Of a DNA stretch of 64,000 bases, positions 62,204 through 64,000 are shown piece after piece. The stretch lies in NCBI GenBank assembly GCA_017646665.1, contig JAGCMB010000009.1, forward strand, positions 1-64,000, written 5' to 3'. A program made the translations under genes and the position numbers. How positions within the stretch are numbered: position 1 is the stretch's first letter; every line of letters starts with the position of its first letter. This stretch comes from Bacteroidaceae bacterium. GTDB lineage: Bacteria > Bacteroidota > Bacteroidia > Bacteroidales > Bacteroidaceae. A model generated the notes under the pieces. That model was not told the origin of the DNA. It worked only from the letters and a program-made list of their open reading frames with translations, and did not search any database.

Positions 62204-64000
62204 ATGAAAGTAATGAAATTCGGCGGAACATCTGTCGGTTCCGTAAACAGCATACTGAGCCTCAAGAATATTGTAGAAGAGGCTGCAACAAACGAGCGTG
62301 TGATTGTTGTTGTGTCGGCTCTTGGCGGCATAACAGACAAACTGATAAAGACCGCAAATCTGGCGGTCGGCGGTGATATGTGCTTCAACGAGGAGTTCCG
62401 TGGGATTGTGGCACGTCATCACGAACTGATTGACACCGTAATACCCAACGGAGAAAAGCGCACCACCCTCCTCGAAGAGGTGGATATGTTATTGGGTGAG
62501 CTGAACAACATTTATCAAGGACTTGCCCTGATAAACAATATGACTCCGAAATCCGAGGCAACCATAGTGAGCTACGGCGAAAGGATTTCGAGCCGAATTG
62601 TAACTGCACTGATTTACGGTGCTGTACGCTTCAATGCACGCCAATTCATAAAGACCGAGACAAAGCACAAGAAGTACATACTTGCCGACGACATCACCGA
62701 CAAACTGATACACGAGCATTTCGACGGTTGTGACCACAGAATTATAGTTGTCCCCGGATTTATTGCACAGGACAAGGATAACGAGGAGATTACAAATCTT
62801 GGGCGTGGCGGAAGCGACTACACAGCAGCCATCATTGCAGCAACCCTGAATGCCGATTGTCTTGAGATATGGACCGATGTAGATGGTTTTATGACAGCCG
62901 ACCCACGCGTCATCAACAATGCATACACCATAGGGCATTTGAGTTATGTCGAAGCAACGGAGCTCTGTAACTTTGGTGCAAAGGTCGTTTATCCGCCTAC
63001 AATATATCCGGTATTCAAGGCGAATATTCCCATCAAGATAAAGAACACCTTCAACCCCGCCGGCGAAGGAACAATAATTGACGCACACAGCGAGAGTGAT
63101 GGCCGCCTTATCAAAGGAATATCAAGCATCAACGACACCGACCTGCTGACCGTACAGGGTCTTGGCATGGTGGGTGTGGTAGGTGTCAACCACCGCATCT
63201 TCCGCGCATTGGGCAATGCGGGAATAAGCGTGTTCCTTGTTGCACAGGCATCGTCGGAGAACAGCACATCAATAGGTTTGCGCCACGTAGATGCTGACAA
63301 GGCAACCGAGGTGCTTAACAAGGAGTTCGAGAGGGAGATTTCTATGGGACTTATGGAGAGCGTGCACGCGACAAGCGAGCTCTCGACAGTTGCCATCGTT
63401 GGCGAGAATATGCGCCACAATGCAGGCATAATAGGCAAACTGTTCCAGACACTAGGGCGCAACGGAATTAACGTAATCGCTTGTGCACAGGGTGGACAGG
63501 AGACAAACATATCGTTTGTGATAAAGGCCGACTTGCTGCGCAAGACACTGAATGTAATCCACGACTCGTTCTTCCTCTCGGAGTACAAGGTGTTGAACCT
63601 TTTCATCTGCGGTGTGGGCACCGTGGGCGGAAGCCTCATAGAGCAGATTGTTTCGCAGCAGGAGAAACTAAAGAAAGAGCATAGCCTGAAGCTGAACATC
63701 GTCGGTATTGCCAGCAGCCGCAATGCAATCTTCGACCGCGAAGGACTCGATACCACAAACTACCGTACAGCACTCAAGGAGAGCGTACCAAGCAGCATTG
63801 ACAAGCTACGCAACGACATCATTGAAATGAACATCTTCAATTCAGTCTTTGTGGATTGCACTGCAAGCAGTGAGGTTGCAGAAATATATGGCGACCTGCT
63901 GTCGCATAACATCAGTGTAGTAGCAGCCAACAAGATTGCCGCATCGGCCGACTATGCCACATACAACAACCTCAAACAGATTGCACGTCAGCGCAACATC
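62204..64000 (+). CDS. thrA: Bifunctional aspartokinase / homoserine dehydrogenase (partial)
   Basis: First and third steps of the threonine/methionine pathway from aspartate. The gene leaves the window after exactly 599 codons of the usual ~810. The kinase begins MKVMKFGGTSVGSVNSILSL and has VVSALGGITDKL and LGRGGSDYTAAIIAA. Paired ACT domains follow (around LLTVQGLGMVGVVGVNHRIF and STVAIVGENMRHNAGIIGKL). The dehydrogenase starts near residue 465 with the NAD loop CGVGTVGGSLIEQI, and VDCTAS and VVAANK are visible before the cut. The fused AK-HSD form fits Bacteroidota. Feedback by threonine is expected from the ACT domains. Confidence 0.96.
   Translation, partial: MKVMKFGGTSVGSVNSILSLKNIVEEAATNERVIVVVSALGGITDKLIKTANLAVGGDMCFNEEFRGIVARHHELIDTVIPNGEKRTTLLEEVDMLLGELNNIYQGLALINNMTPKSEATIVSYGERISSRIVTALIYGAVRFNARQFIKTETKHKKYILADDITDKLIHEHFDGCDHRIIVVPGFIAQDKDNEEITNLGRGGSDYTAAIIAATLNADCLEIWTDVDGFMTADPRVINNAYTIGHLSYVEATELCNFGAKVVYPPTIYPVFKANIPIKIKNTFNPAGEGTIIDAHSESDGRLIKGISSINDTDLLTVQGLGMVGVVGVNHRIFRALGNAGISVFLVAQASSENSTSIGLRHVDADKATEVLNKEFEREISMGLMESVHATSELSTVAIVGENMRHNAGIIGKLFQTLGRNGINVIACAQGGQETNISFVIKADLLRKTLNVIHDSFFLSEYKVLNLFICGVGTVGGSLIEQIVSQQEKLKKEHSLKLNIVGIASSRNAIFDREGLDTTNYRTALKESVPSSIDKLRNDIIEMNIFNSVFVDCTASSEVAEIYGDLLSHNISVVAANKIAASADYATYNNLKQIARQRNI

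Noticed and set aside
62989..63756. 255-codon open frame antisense to thrA
   Set aside because: Lies fully opposite the aspartokinase-homoserine dehydrogenase gene; no recognisable domain.

Overview
The window is chromosomal DNA from a member of the order Bacteroidales (Bacteroidota), probably a gut-type Bacteroides/Prevotella relative. Four things point there. Many promoters fit the Bacteroidota pattern TTTG-N19/20-TAnnTTTG. There are lineage-typical families of unknown function (DUF4831, DUF3256, DUF4254 beside a GT9 glycosyltransferase). The capsule locus is headed by an UpxY-type NusG paralogue. Gene order is also typical (acpP-fabF-rnc, rpsL-rpsG-fusA). I do not name a species.

Bases 1-36,800 are mostly housekeeping. 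On the left are the str operon (fusA partial, rpsG, rpsL, leftward), a large membrane protein of unknown function, and obg-adk-hpt. A rightward group follows: a DUF4831 lipoprotein-like or secreted protein, ffh, folD and a CapA-like protein. A tightly overlapping leftward group carries DUF3256, an EamA transporter, truA, rsmE, a bifunctional-nuclease-domain protein and a NupG-type transporter, followed by dciA-like/recF. Then come a TPR protein and ribH, ruvC/phosphatase/cdd, an N-acetylglucosaminidase, ftsB-like, dnaX, a 0.6 kb AT-rich gap, dnaA, class II ribonucleotide reductase, folB, rnc-fabF-acpP, pdxB, and a DUF4254-GT9-methyltransferase cassette.

Bases 36,840-60,440 form one rightward capsular/exopolysaccharide locus of the Wzx/Wzy type. 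It starts with a strong terminator, a promoter, a structured leader and upxY. Export and length-control genes follow (wza, wzc tyrosine kinase, PHP-type phosphatase), then the flippase, the probable polymerase, eight glycosyltransferases, three membrane O-acyltransferases, a HAD-domain protein, a nucleotidyltransferase/thymidylate-kinase-like fusion and an APH-like kinase. No priming glycosyl-phosphate transferase, sugar-nucleotide biosynthesis gene or upxZ gene is present. Base composition alternates between AT-rich and moderate-GC genes, so the locus looks assembled from pieces. A long perfect hairpin terminates it against a convergent ABC-F ATPase gene. The window ends in thrA (aspartokinase-homoserine dehydrogenase, partial).

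The most unusual non-coding item is a 140-nt element at 56,875-57,014 inside the capsule locus. A perfect 13-bp terminal inverted repeat encloses three further hairpins, forming a four-way junction, and the element is flanked by short simple repeats also found around the capsule phosphatase gene. It could be a miniature transposable element or a structured RNA. Also worth a look are an A7 slippery run in dnaX that would give a gamma-like short product, and a palindrome at the expected start point of the ribonucleotide reductase promoter. All calls come from reading the sequence. No database search was run.
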